From NCBI GenBank assembly GCA_964505555.1, contig CAZDIO010000142.1:1-7883 (forward strand): a stretch of 7,883 nucleotides of DNA, read 5' to 3'. Made by a program: the position numbers and the translations under genes. A model generated the notes under the pieces. The model searched no databases. It saw only the letters and a program-made list of their open reading frames with translations, and had not been told where the DNA came from. Shown one piece after another: positions 1 through 6,334 of the stretch; the stretch's first letter is position 1, and each line of letters opens with the position of its first letter. The stretch comes from CAZDIO01 sp964505555. Lineage in GTDB: Bacteria; Bdellovibrionota_C; UBA2361; SZUA-149; CAZDIO01.

Positions 1-1
1 A

Positions 2-19
2 ATAAATATATATATTTAT
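2..19. repeat. 18-bp perfect AT palindrome
   Basis: Bases 2-19 read the same on both strands (ATAAAT, then alternating TA, then ATTTAT). It is entirely A/T, so it can arise by chance in AT-rich intergenic DNA. It lies 13 bases from a long C run at the very edge of the window. No function is assigned. Confidence 0.6.
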
Positions 20-32
20 CTATACGTCCCGA

Positions 33-51
33 CCCCCCCCCCCCCCCCCCC
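33..51. repeat. Homopolymer run of 19 C
   Basis: Nineteen consecutive C residues lie in a non-coding region. Such a tract is prone to slippage during replication and sequencing. On the opposite strand it is a G19 run that could form G-quadruplexes. No adjacent reading frame is seen that it could switch on or off. An assembly or sequencing artefact is a real alternative, so the exact length should be treated as uncertain. Confidence 0.8.
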
Positions 52-368
52 ACGACAGGGGAATGGATTGTTCATTTTGTCAAAGGTTTTAACTCTGCGG
101 ATCTTAATATCATCCCCGCAAAAGCGGCGACACTAAGGTCGCATCGCCCTACCCGTATCTGTATTTTCTAAACTCTTCTAGGCCAAACCAGATCCTTGTC
201 CCGGTTATTCCGATCGAATTTGCAAAATAATCTGAAGCAAAAGATCCCAGATCTCTGACTGTAGCGTGCACAGGTAAGAATGGAGATCCACCTTGCGGCT
301 GATTTCTGGGAAAACAGCCCATAAAAAGCATCTTTCAATTTTTTGGTAATTTATACACGTTAGGTTTT

Positions 369-2798
369 ATGAAATATTCGGTTCTTTCTATCAAACACAT
401 CGCTTTATTTTTTGTCACCCTCTCACTCTGTCATCAAATACTCTGCCATCAAACGGCTTCGGCCGATGTCGTGGGCTTTCCTGTAAAAGCCTCGGGTTCA
501 ACGGAGAAGGTAGGTTTGGTCAACCCTGATGGTTCTATCAAGTATTTCATTCCGTTTACTGCTTCTGCAAGCGGAGTCTATGCCGTAAGTGGCAATGGCA
601 CCGTTGGAACGGTGACAGATTCAGGGTCTCCTGGTGGAAATCTCAGGATGTATCTCGCCTTTGGTCCCCTCACCCCCGCAACGGGGAACTCAGTTCCTCA
701 GCTCACCTTTAATTTTGACGATCTCGATCTCAATGGGGCAAACGACAATACGATCCTTCGGGAAACAATACGAATCACTGGACCAAATGGAAGCACACAG
801 GTCATTGATAGCACCAGTGACGATACCGCCGACTATTCAGTTACCGGTAACACCAGTACTCAATCAATCGTTTTTTCTAATCTATCCGCGATTGCGAATC
901 TCACCAACCAGCCTTATCTTTTCCTTCAAGTAGATTTTGCAACCCTTCACGCCGATGGAGGCAATACCGCTGAACAATTTAAAGCAACGCTTAAGTATGT
1001 TTGCGCAAACGATCCAAACAAGCAATCCCCTGGTATCTGCGGTTGCGGCGTGCCGGATACAGACAGTGATGGAGATGGCGTAGCAAACTGCGTTGATCAG
1101 TGCCCTCTTGATCGCACGAAAGTTACCCCCGGCACTTGTGGTTGTGGAAGTTCCGATGCTGACAGTGATGGTGACCACGTCGCTGATTGCTCCGATCAGT
1201 GTCCAAACGATGCAACAAAAGTTTCCCCTGGAGTGTGTGGATGCGGAGCTGCGGATGCTGATGCGAATGCAAACGGCATTATTGACTGCATCGATGTCCC
1301 AGGAAATGAGTGTACCGGTCGATGCTACGACGGCTATCCTGACCTCGACGAGGATCATGATGGGGTCTCAAATTGCGTTGAGATTGAAGACGGCACCGAT
1401 GGCTGTGATCGCGGAAGCTTCAAAGAGCGACTTTCAGCAAACGCCTGTGCGGGACCAAATGGATTTTTCGGACAGACAAACGTGCTAACAATCATCAACC
1501 ATCAGATCAAGACCTCACTCAAAGCGCGTGTTGAGTATCGCGATCTCTCTGGGAAACTTCAAAAGTCACTTAAAATTAAGTTGCCACCGGAAGCAAGACG
1601 AGATCTCATCGTTAATGAACTTGGTCTTAAGCGCGACTCGTACGGAACGGCGTGTGTTTATACCGACGCAACCAAAGCTGGACTCTGGAGCGGAGGATTA
1701 ACACTTTATAAAGAACACTACGTAAAGGGCTCTCCACTGAAAGGCCTTAGTCCAACAACTAAATTGGATTACGCCCTTTACTATGCGCTGACTAATCCGA
1801 TTACGGGAAAAAGTACGGTGTCCTTAAATACCAACTCGCTGGGAACAAACACAATTCCTGGATCCATGGTTGCAAACTGGGTCCGTCTTACAGACGCAAC
1901 ACCTCGCGATGGAAAAAGGTTAGTAGGAACTCTCTATTACTACGATACCCAGGGCAAGCAAGTTGGCAAACATAAAGTATCGCTTCCAGATGGAGGAAGG
2001 TACGACTTTCCTGCTCATGAGCCTCTGAAACAGCGTGCAGTCGGACTTGCGGAATTCATCCCTGCAAACCTTACGAGCAAGTATTATCTGGAGTCAAGCC
2101 GCTACGTGTATGAAGGTCCATTTGTGGTTGATGGTAACTTCTGGACAGCGTTTGCTATTCCAAATCGTCAAGCAACGGGTGTGCCAACGATTGGCAAACT
2201 CTCTACAACCGCTAATGAATATGCGATCGTCGAACTGATTAACGCATCAAATGCTAACGTCAACGCACCATTTCGAGTGTTTAGCGGAAACGGCGCTACG
2301 GTGATGAGCAAGAATGTGTTTATTCCTAAAAAAGGCAGTCGACATATTGTGATCACTGGAAATGCACTTGTTGCCGGTGTCAGTGGCTCTGCAGAGGTAT
2401 CTGGACCACCAGAATCCATAGCAGCGCGCACCCTTGTTTATCGCTTTGCCCCTTCAAAGTCTTTACTCTTTGCCTACGCGCCGTCATTTCTTGAACAGGG
2501 CGGATCGGTGCAACGTTCGCAATTTAATAGCTACATCGGCAATCAAAACACCTTGGAGATGACAAACACTACCGACCATTCAATAAGTGCCGAGGTGAAA
2601 CTTCTTAACTACAATGCCCAACTCCTTAAGCGCTTTACGGTAAAACTTGATGCGCAAGGAACAAAGCGTATTAAATTGACACCACCAGCAAATACTTACG
2701 GAACGGTGGTTGTTGACAGTAAGGGAGTGACTGGACTGGTAATACGAAACGATGTCAGCCGCCTTTCTGACTATACGCTCTCCTTCCCGGGGAATTAG
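369..2798 (+). CDS. Secreted modular protein with TSP3-like calcium-binding repeats
   Basis: An 809-residue protein, probably exported. Residues 1-32 look like a signal peptide: K2 and K9, a hydrophobic stretch near 11-25, and an A-x-A site (A30-S31-A32). Residues 33-211 form a beta-rich segment of unknown family. Residues 215-313 are three 33-residue repeats of the form PG-x-CGCG...D-x-D-x-DGDG-x-x-x-C-x-D-x-CP, which resembles thrombospondin type 3 repeats that bind calcium through Asp side chains. A fourth Asp-rich segment with GTDGCD follows at 321-347. Residues 370-809 contain four spaced copies of a beta-rich module, beginning near 371, 500, 616 and 727. No C-terminal anchor (PEP-CTERM, LPXTG or membrane helix) is visible, so it is probably secreted or held on the surface non-covalently. 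The ATG is preceded by only a weak TTAGG-like site, but the signal peptide supports this start. It appears monocistronic. The function is unknown; adhesion or a structural surface role is an inference. Confidence 0.9.
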   Translation: MKYSVLSIKHIALFFVTLSLCHQILCHQTASADVVGFPVKASGSTEKVGLVNPDGSIKYFIPFTASASGVYAVSGNGTVGTVTDSGSPGGNLRMYLAFGPLTPATGNSVPQLTFNFDDLDLNGANDNTILRETIRITGPNGSTQVIDSTSDDTADYSVTGNTSTQSIVFSNLSAIANLTNQPYLFLQVDFATLHADGGNTAEQFKATLKYVCANDPNKQSPGICGCGVPDTDSDGDGVANCVDQCPLDRTKVTPGTCGCGSSDADSDGDHVADCSDQCPNDATKVSPGVCGCGAADADANANGIIDCIDVPGNECTGRCYDGYPDLDEDHDGVSNCVEIEDGTDGCDRGSFKERLSANACAGPNGFFGQTNVLTIINHQIKTSLKARVEYRDLSGKLQKSLKIKLPPEARRDLIVNELGLKRDSYGTACVYTDATKAGLWSGGLTLYKEHYVKGSPLKGLSPTTKLDYALYYALTNPITGKSTVSLNTNSLGTNTIPGSMVANWVRLTDATPRDGKRLVGTLYYYDTQGKQVGKHKVSLPDGGRYDFPAHEPLKQRAVGLAEFIPANLTSKYYLESSRYVYEGPFVVDGNFWTAFAIPNRQATGVPTIGKLSTTANEYAIVELINASNANVNAPFRVFSGNGATVMSKNVFIPKKGSRHIVITGNALVAGVSGSAEVSGPPESIAARTLVYRFAPSKSLLFAYAPSFLEQGGSVQRSQFNSYIGNQNTLEMTNTTDHSISAEVKLLNYNAQLLKRFTVKLDAQGTKRIKLTPPANTYGTVVVDSKGVTGLVIRNDVSRLSDYTLSFPGN
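425..454 (+). repeat. 15-bp tandem duplication inside the signal peptide
   Basis: Two adjacent 15-bp copies (425-439 and 440-454) differ at two positions, both T in the first copy and C in the second. They encode consecutive LCHQI / LCHQT-type pentapeptides at the end of the hydrophobic core. The result is an unusual Cys- and His-containing C-region before the A-S-A cleavage site. In-frame slippage or a recent duplication would explain it. Confidence 0.75.
1011..1307 (+). repeat. Three 99-bp repeats encoding 33-residue TSP3-like units
   Basis: The units cover residues 215-247, 248-280 and 281-313, with the CGCG motif recurring at C224, C257 and C290, exactly 33 residues apart. Unit 1 keeps the full D-x-D-x-DGDG loop (232-237). 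Unit 2 has His in place of the last Gly (H270). Unit 3 is degenerate: its loop reads D-A-N-A-N-G (298-303) and the closing CP pair is lost (P311 follows V310). The DNA copies have diverged clearly, so the duplication is not recent. Confidence 0.85.
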
Positions 2799-2842
2799 GA
2801 AACCGGGATTGTTAGGGCATGACGTTACGTTACGCCTTAATT

Positions 2843-2950
2843 ATATAACGCAGAGGATTCACAGAGAACGCAAAGAAACACCGAGGAGGAGAGATTAATT
2901 TATCCTCCTCTGCGTTCCTCTGTGCTCTCTGCGAATCCTCTGCGTTAAAT
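2843..2950. repeat. Large imperfect inverted repeat, GCAGAGG type
   Basis: The left arm (2843-2892) and right arm (2901-2950) are 50 bases each around an 8-base spacer, with 41 of 50 positions complementary. The arms are built from short related purine-rich units (GCAGAGG, ACAGAGA, GCAAAG, CCGAGG). Similar CGCAGAGG-rich palindromic intergenic elements are, as general knowledge, dispersed in many environmental bacterial genomes. Of the nine non-complementary positions, five would be G-U pairs in an RNA of the minus strand but only one in an RNA of the plus strand. There is no T tract directly after either arm, so it is not a typical intrinsic terminator, although it could stop transcription or protect the 3' end of the upstream mRNA. 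Confidence 0.85.
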
Positions 2951-3051
2951 AAAAAATAAGCATCTAGGACGAATGGTGCTTACTTTAACCACCACACCTC
3001 TTTTCTTAAGGAGAAGCTTAGGATATAATCTCTAACCCTCTGGGTCACAGC

Positions 3052-3080
3052 TTAACAGACCATTTTCTCCTAAATATAAT
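3052..3080 (+). promoter_or_regulatory. Near-consensus sigma-70-type promoter for the methyltransferase gene
   Basis: TTAACA at 3052-3057 (5 of 6 matches to TTGACA) is separated by exactly 17 bases from a perfect TATAAT at 3075-3080. Transcription would start near 3087, giving a leader of about 110 bases before the ATG at 3196. This is the best promoter in the window. Confidence 0.7.
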
Positions 3081-3111
3081 AATAGTTTCGAGTAGAAGTT
3101 ATCGAACCTGC

Positions 3112-3144
3112 ACCAGCAAAAAGGCGTAGCGCTTTTTTGCTGGT
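3112..3144 (+). promoter_or_regulatory. Strong hairpin in the predicted methyltransferase leader
   Basis: A 15-bp stem (ACCAGCAAAAAGGCG pairing with CGCTTTTTTGCTGGT) closes a 3-base TAG loop and contains one G-T pair. It starts about 25 bases after the predicted transcription start and ends about 39 bases before the ribosome binding site. Its core, GGCG-TAG-CGCT followed by six T, looks like a short intrinsic terminator whose T tract is itself paired with an A tract. Possible roles are attenuation, mRNA 5' stabilisation, or a protein-binding palindrome. It could also be the late terminator of the upstream gene. No leader peptide is evident. Confidence 0.6.
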
Positions 3145-3195
3145 CGGTCGTTCAGTTTGAACAGGTTTATCTTTAGGTTAAAAAGGAGAACGAGT

Positions 3196-3924
3196 ATGGG
3201 CGCAAAGAATGGCGGTAAAAGGCCTTTCATCCCCCCGCCAGCGGTCATCTCGTCCGACTGGCTCATTCAAAACACCGTAAATGAAATTGTAGGCTCCGAT
3301 GTACTTGCACAACGTGCTCGCTTCGGAAAGGCTCCCTGTATCGTGGACTTGGCTACGGGATCGGGCTATCTTCCGCTTTTCCTTGCATCTCAAATGCCCG
3401 GTGCGAAGGTCATCGCTACAGATCGCTCACTGAAGGACTTTGGCGTCTATATAAATGGCAACCCAATTGAGTACCAAGGTCCGGTAACGAAGATTGAGCA
3501 TTGTCTTCCAGACGATCTTCCATTTGCTCCGAATTCTGTGAGTTGTCTCACTATCCTTCGTGCACTCGGCAGTTTGAATAACACCGAAGTATTGGACACA
3601 TTCAAGCAGTTGCAAGAGATCATTCAAAACGCCGGTTTGATCTACGTTGCGGTATCACACCACACGACACAAAATGTGCTGATAAGAGAATCCTCACTTC
3701 TGGAGCGAGATCTCCTGCGTAGTGAAACGATTGACTTGGGCATCCCCAATGCCCCGGAACGCTACCTACGTGGCGAGGATGTAATCCCAACCTTTCTCTC
3801 GATCGCAGACTTTGCACTGGAGCAAACTTGGGACGTTATCCCGACGCGCGAATGGAGCCTTCGCTTTCGCTATCCTCCAGGCATTCCTCTTTGGCGGATT
3901 TATCGAGGCGTCAAAACAGCATAA
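3196..3924 (+). CDS. Class I SAM-dependent methyltransferase
   Basis: A 242-residue cytoplasmic protein with a Rossmann-like SAM-binding core. Motif I is V50-D51-L-A-T-G55-S-G57, followed by a helix. The acidic residue ending beta strand 2 is D76 (in V-I-A-T-D-R). A post-motif segment (D106-D107-L-P-F-A with a following hydrophobic strand near 115-121) resembles the L-P-F-x-D/N-x-S-F-D region of the UbiE / Methyltransf_11 group. The substrate cannot be told from the sequence, since the C-terminal third (about 165-242) lacks a motif I recognise. I chose the ATG at 3196 because AAGGAGA (3183-3189) lies six bases upstream. An in-frame TTG at 3157 would add 13 residues but has no ribosome binding site and would begin right after the hairpin. 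It has its own promoter and appears to be monocistronic. Confidence 0.85.
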   Translation: MGAKNGGKRPFIPPPAVISSDWLIQNTVNEIVGSDVLAQRARFGKAPCIVDLATGSGYLPLFLASQMPGAKVIATDRSLKDFGVYINGNPIEYQGPVTKIEHCLPDDLPFAPNSVSCLTILRALGSLNNTEVLDTFKQLQEIIQNAGLIYVAVSHHTTQNVLIRESSLLERDLLRSETIDLGIPNAPERYLRGEDVIPTFLSIADFALEQTWDVIPTREWSLRFRYPPGIPLWRIYRGVKTA

Positions 3925-4250
3925 CACTTCTGTTACGATGCCGAGATCGGCGGTTTCGAAACTGAATCGACCGCCGCATCTCAGCAGAACGAGAAAAACA
4001 CGGCCATTTCTTATACGTTACAGAAAGACACCTCAAATCGAACCAAGCTCGTAATCCCCATCCCACTGCGATAAACAGCGCCACTTTCCAAAAAATCCGC
4101 ATATTCGACCGTTTAAGGATTTATATCGCTCCTAGGAAATGCCTATTGGAGGCCTCGGAAGAAAGAGCAACAACATTTTTCCAACTCTCACCATAACTAC
4201 AGAGAGAAAGGTTAAACGATAAGTTCGATGTTGAACAGAAGAGGTTTAAA
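3925..4250. other. Intergenic region upstream of the small exported protein
   Basis: There is no gene here that I can support; short frames on both strands overlapping this stretch have no ribosome binding site or family features. It contains one GC-rich hairpin just after the methyltransferase and a weak imperfect one (CTCCTAGG ... CCTATTGGAG, 4130-4152). I see no promoter with both boxes for the next gene. Confidence 0.5.
3948..3976 (+). terminator. Hairpin downstream of the methyltransferase, possible terminator
   Basis: CGGCGGT (3948-3954) pairs with ACCGCCG (3970-3976). After a two-base TT bulge, CGA (3957-3959) pairs with TCG (3967-3969), leaving a 7-base loop. It lies 24 bases after the stop codon. 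No T tract follows, so it is not a standard intrinsic terminator; 3' end protection or pausing is as likely. Confidence 0.3.
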
Positions 4251-4493
4251 ATGCGAAATATTTCAAACAATCATCTTTTTACGATCCTGGGAACGATAGC
4301 TTTTACAGTGGGAGGAGTGCTCTTTCACACTACCTCTGCACTTGCGGCTTGTCCGTGTTGTATGGAGAATAAGTCAATGATGGATGATTATTGCATCGAT
4401 CGCGGAGGAGTTCCGGGATTTGCATGTGACGATGACGACGTTCCTGGTGGTGGTGGCTATCATTGGTGGTGCGAATATATGCAGGCTGCCTGA
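4251..4493 (+). CDS. Small exported six-cysteine protein, unknown function
   Basis: An 80-residue protein. Residues 9-25 are a hydrophobic core after a weakly basic N-region (R2, H8), and cleavage is likely at A30-L31-A32, leaving a mature peptide of about 48 residues. The sequence L31-A32-A33-C34 also fits a lipobox, so lipid attachment at C34 is an alternative; eight non-hydrophobic residues between the core and the cysteine argue for ordinary signal peptidase. The mature part has six Cys (34, 36, 37, 48, 59, 74), beginning with C-P-C-C, then an acidic D60-D63 run, a G66-G69 run and an aromatic Y-H-W-W-C segment. Six cysteines could make three disulfides or bind metal. A GAAGAGG site (4238-4244) lies six bases before the ATG. 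I do not recognise the family. It is a stand-alone gene without visible processing or export partners. Confidence 0.7.
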   Translation: MRNISNNHLFTILGTIAFTVGGVLFHTTSALAACPCCMENKSMMDDYCIDRGGVPGFACDDDDVPGGGGYHWWCEYMQAA

Positions 4494-4541
4494 ACCCAAG
4501 GAGCGACATTGTACAAAAACAAACCAAATCTATTTCTAGAT

Positions 4542-4569
4542 AGGTGAGTGAGAGTACTCCTTTAATATA
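4542..4569 (+). terminator. Weak terminator-like hairpin between convergent genes
   Basis: AGG-T-GAGT (4542-4549) can pair with ACTC-CTT (4556-4562) around a 6-base loop, with a one-base T bulge and one G-T pair, followed by TTTAATAT-type sequence. It sits between the stop codons of the small exported protein and the convergent dehydrogenase gene, where a terminator is expected. The stem is short, so support is poor. Confidence 0.25.
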
Positions 4570-4594
4570 ACATCGTTCTGCAAAAGCACTTGAT

Positions 4595-6205
4595 TTAATT
4601 CTCGTGGGAGATCCCCTTGACCCGATAAAACTCACTTACTGCGTAAGCCATCCTCTCTCCATCCATCGCCGCAGACATAATGCCACCAGCATACCCCGCT
4701 CCCTCGCCAGTTGGGAAAAGCCCTGGCACTTCAGGATGCATCCCAGAGAGTTTATCGCGGGGGATCCGAACCGGAGATGATGTGCGTGATTCAATCGCAA
4801 CAACGATCGCCTCATTTGTTAGGTATCCTTTATGTTTTTTTCCGAAGTTTTGAAACCCTTGTGTGAGACGCTCAAACATCTGTCTTGGAAACAGCTCGCC
4901 TAGATTCCTTGAAGAAACGCCGGGAAGGTAGGAGCATGGTGGGAGAGTTTGTGATGTTTGGCCACGAATAAAGTCTGTAAGTCGTTGCGCAGGCGCAACC
5001 TGATCTCCACCGCCTTGAATGCATGCGCGCTGTTCTAGAGTTTCTTGAAAGATCACTCCTGCAAGGGCTTCAGAAACTCTGCTTTTTTCTAAATGTGCGC
5101 CTACCAAACCAGCCTCGATAAAGTCATCCTTGCCTACCTCAACAACAACTCCTGAATTTGCAAAGTAGGAATTTCGTTTAGATGGAGACCAACCGTTCAC
5201 TACTACTTCGTTTCCCGATGTTGCCGAAGGACAGATGATCCCGCCTGGACACATACAAAAAGAAAATACTCCACGTCCACTGCACTGACTGACAAATGAG
5301 TACGCCGCTGCCGGAAGCTCTTCGTGGCGATATTTTGTGTGGTACTGAATTTCGTCGATAACCTGCTGCGGATGTTCAACTCGAACGCCAACCGCAAAAG
5401 GTTTTGCTTCAATAGTAATGCCACTCCCATCGAGCAGCCGAAATACTTCGCGAGAGGAGTGGCCGGTAGCAAGGACGACTGCTCTTGCCTTAATCTGCCG
5501 TTGATCCTCAAGCTGAACTCCGATCGTGCCACTTGAGTCTCTTACAATTTCACTCATCATCGTTTCAAAGTGAATCTCCCCACCGTGCTCGACGATAGTT
5601 TTACGAATCGCTTGAACTACTTCGGGGAGTCGATTCGTTCCGATATGAGGATGGGCATCAATTAAAATATCGGGATCGGCCCCATGGGCAACAAAAATAT
5701 TAAGAATGCGTTCAACAGAGCCTCGCTTGGTAGAACGGGTATAGAGCTTCCCATCTGAAAAAGTCCCTGCACCGCCCTCTCCGAAACAGTAGTTGCTGTT
5801 TGGATTTACAACTCCAAGTTTATTAATCGCCGCGATATCACGTCGCCGTTCTCTCACGGCTTTTCCTCGCTCCAAAATAATTGGCTTAATCCCAAGCTCA
5901 ATCAGCCTCAACGCAGCAAACATTCCTGCAGGACCAAAGCCCACAATTATTGCTGGCTCACTCGCCTGAACGTTTTTTAATCTCAAAGAAAATGGCTCTA
6001 ATGAAGAAAGAGGTTCTCCGAGACTCACCCGAAAGCGCAACACGAATACTACCCGCTTGCCACGCGCATCTATTGAACGGCGAATGAGCACGTAGTCTTT
6101 AATCTCTTCGGATGAGAGATTGAGTGCTTTGGCGATGGCTTCGCGTTGGAAGGAGTCTCCATGAAGCATCTCCGGCGGAATGCGAATTTCAACCTCTTTA
6201 TACAT
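4595..6205 (-). CDS. FAD-dependent dehydrogenase, COG2509 type
   Basis: A 536-residue cytoplasmic flavoprotein. Residues 1-80 form the small N-terminal region typical of this family, with the I-R-R-S-I-D-A-R segment at 41-48. The FAD-binding G-x-G-x-x-G is G89-F-G91-P-A-G94, and E112 in I-L-E-R-G is the expected ribose-binding acid. N138-Y-C-F-G-E-G-G-A-G-T-F-S-D-G-K (138-153) is the family hallmark. V-L-A-T-G-H is the second nucleotide-contact strand, and G495-L-F-P-T-G-E-G-A-G-Y-A-G-G (495-508) is the C-terminal FAD contact. The length is normal for the family. The physiological substrate is unknown; it is usually annotated as an NAD(P)/FAD-dependent oxidoreductase. No clear Shine-Dalgarno precedes the ATG, but an in-frame stop upstream and the conserved N-terminus support it. 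It is divergent from the next flavoprotein gene and convergent with the small exported protein gene. Confidence 0.9.
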   Translation of the reverse strand: MYKEVEIRIPPEMLHGDSFQREAIAKALNLSSEEIKDYVLIRRSIDARGKRVVFVLRFRVSLGEPLSSLEPFSLRLKNVQASEPAIIVGFGPAGMFAALRLIELGIKPIILERGKAVRERRRDIAAINKLGVVNPNSNYCFGEGGAGTFSDGKLYTRSTKRGSVERILNIFVAHGADPDILIDAHPHIGTNRLPEVVQAIRKTIVEHGGEIHFETMMSEIVRDSSGTIGVQLEDQRQIKARAVVLATGHSSREVFRLLDGSGITIEAKPFAVGVRVEHPQQVIDEIQYHTKYRHEELPAAAYSFVSQCSGRGVFSFCMCPGGIICPSATSGNEVVVNGWSPSKRNSYFANSGVVVEVGKDDFIEAGLVGAHLEKSRVSEALAGVIFQETLEQRACIQGGGDQVAPAQRLTDFIRGQTSQTLPPCSYLPGVSSRNLGELFPRQMFERLTQGFQNFGKKHKGYLTNEAIVVAIESRTSSPVRIPRDKLSGMHPEVPGLFPTGEGAGYAGGIMSAAMDGERMAYAVSEFYRVKGISHEN

Positions 6206-6334
6206 AGCAAGGCTTTTACAATTAAACAGAGATCAACAGGTTTACTGATCTGATATGGTCTCTTCATCTGCTCAAGCAACTATAGTATAGAGAGGTGCGA
6301 AGGGAAATCGGGAGAGAAAAGACCAGGGCAGTGG
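6206..6334. promoter_or_regulatory. Divergent intergenic region between two flavoprotein genes
   Basis: These 129 bases must hold the starts of both transcripts. For the rightward gene, TATAGA (6286-6291) with TTCATC (6263-6268) 17 bases upstream is a weak candidate; TATAGT (6281-6286) is an overlapping alternative. For the leftward gene no paired -35/-10 set is convincing. No obvious operator palindrome is visible. Shared control of the two genes is possible but not shown. Confidence 0.35.

Larger units (their letters stand above)
1..368. other. Non-coding left flank, no convincing gene
   Basis: No reading frame here looks like a gene. A 60-codon frame on the minus strand (149-331) has a weak ribosome binding site, no recognisable motif and no family resemblance, so I did not call it. 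The stretch holds an AT palindrome, a long C run and two small adjacent stem-loops (116-127, CCGC/AAAA/GCGG; 127-142, GCGAC/GTCGC), which share base 127 and have no T tract, so they are not intrinsic terminators. The right end should contain the promoter of the 809-residue gene. TATACA at 352-357 is a possible -10 element, but no good -35 is visible. Confidence 0.5.
2799..3195. other. Intergenic region between secreted protein and methyltransferase
   Basis: About 400 bases without a gene. A weak 6-bp stem (TCCCGG 2785-2790 / CCGGGA 2803-2808) spans the stop codon of the upstream gene. After the large inverted repeat come two TATAAT sequences (3024-3029 and 3075-3080); only the second has a matching -35 box. 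A 15-bp hairpin and an AAGGAGA ribosome binding site then lead into the methyltransferase. Confidence 0.6.

Noticed and set aside
149..331. A 60-codon minus-strand reading frame upstream of and divergent from the secreted protein gene
   Set aside because: The ribosome binding site is weak, there is no recognisable motif or signal, and length and composition fit chance. It remains a faint possibility only.
1011..1307. Regular 99-bp periodicity that might suggest a CRISPR-like or tandem DNA array
   Set aside because: The repetition is at protein level inside an intact gene; the DNA copies are diverged and there are no unique spacers between conserved repeats.
882..1358. A 158-codon minus-strand frame opposite the TSP3-like repeats
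   Set aside because: Its low-complexity, repeat-like translation mirrors the 99-bp repeats of the real gene on the plus strand; it is an antisense shadow.
2843..2950. Inverted repeat as an insertion-sequence or miniature transposon remnant
   Set aside because: There is no clear target-site duplication at the ends and no transposase fragment; the unit-like GCAGAGG composition fits a dispersed palindromic repeat better.
3024..3029. A first TATAAT upstream of the methyltransferase
   Set aside because: No usable -35 sequence lies 16-18 bases upstream, unlike the second TATAAT at 3075.
3157..3195. TTG at 3157 as an alternative start of the methyltransferase
   Set aside because: It has no ribosome binding site, while the ATG at 3196 has a good one six bases upstream, and the SAM-binding core does not need the extra 13 residues.
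3812..4102. Overlapping frames on both strands at the end of and after the methyltransferase gene
   Set aside because: They overlap a well-supported gene or have no ribosome binding site, and their translations are rich in Arg/Ser without motifs.
4251..4493. Small cysteine-rich protein as a double-glycine-leader bacteriocin precursor
   Set aside because: The Gly run is in the C-terminal part, not at a leader cleavage site; the N-terminus is a Sec-type signal peptide and no immunity, processing or transporter gene is nearby.
4498..4547. AAGGAG followed by TTG (4509) and 12 codons just after the small exported protein gene
   Set aside because: The ribosome binding sequence is good, but a 12-residue peptide with a TTG start and no recognisable feature is not enough to call a gene.
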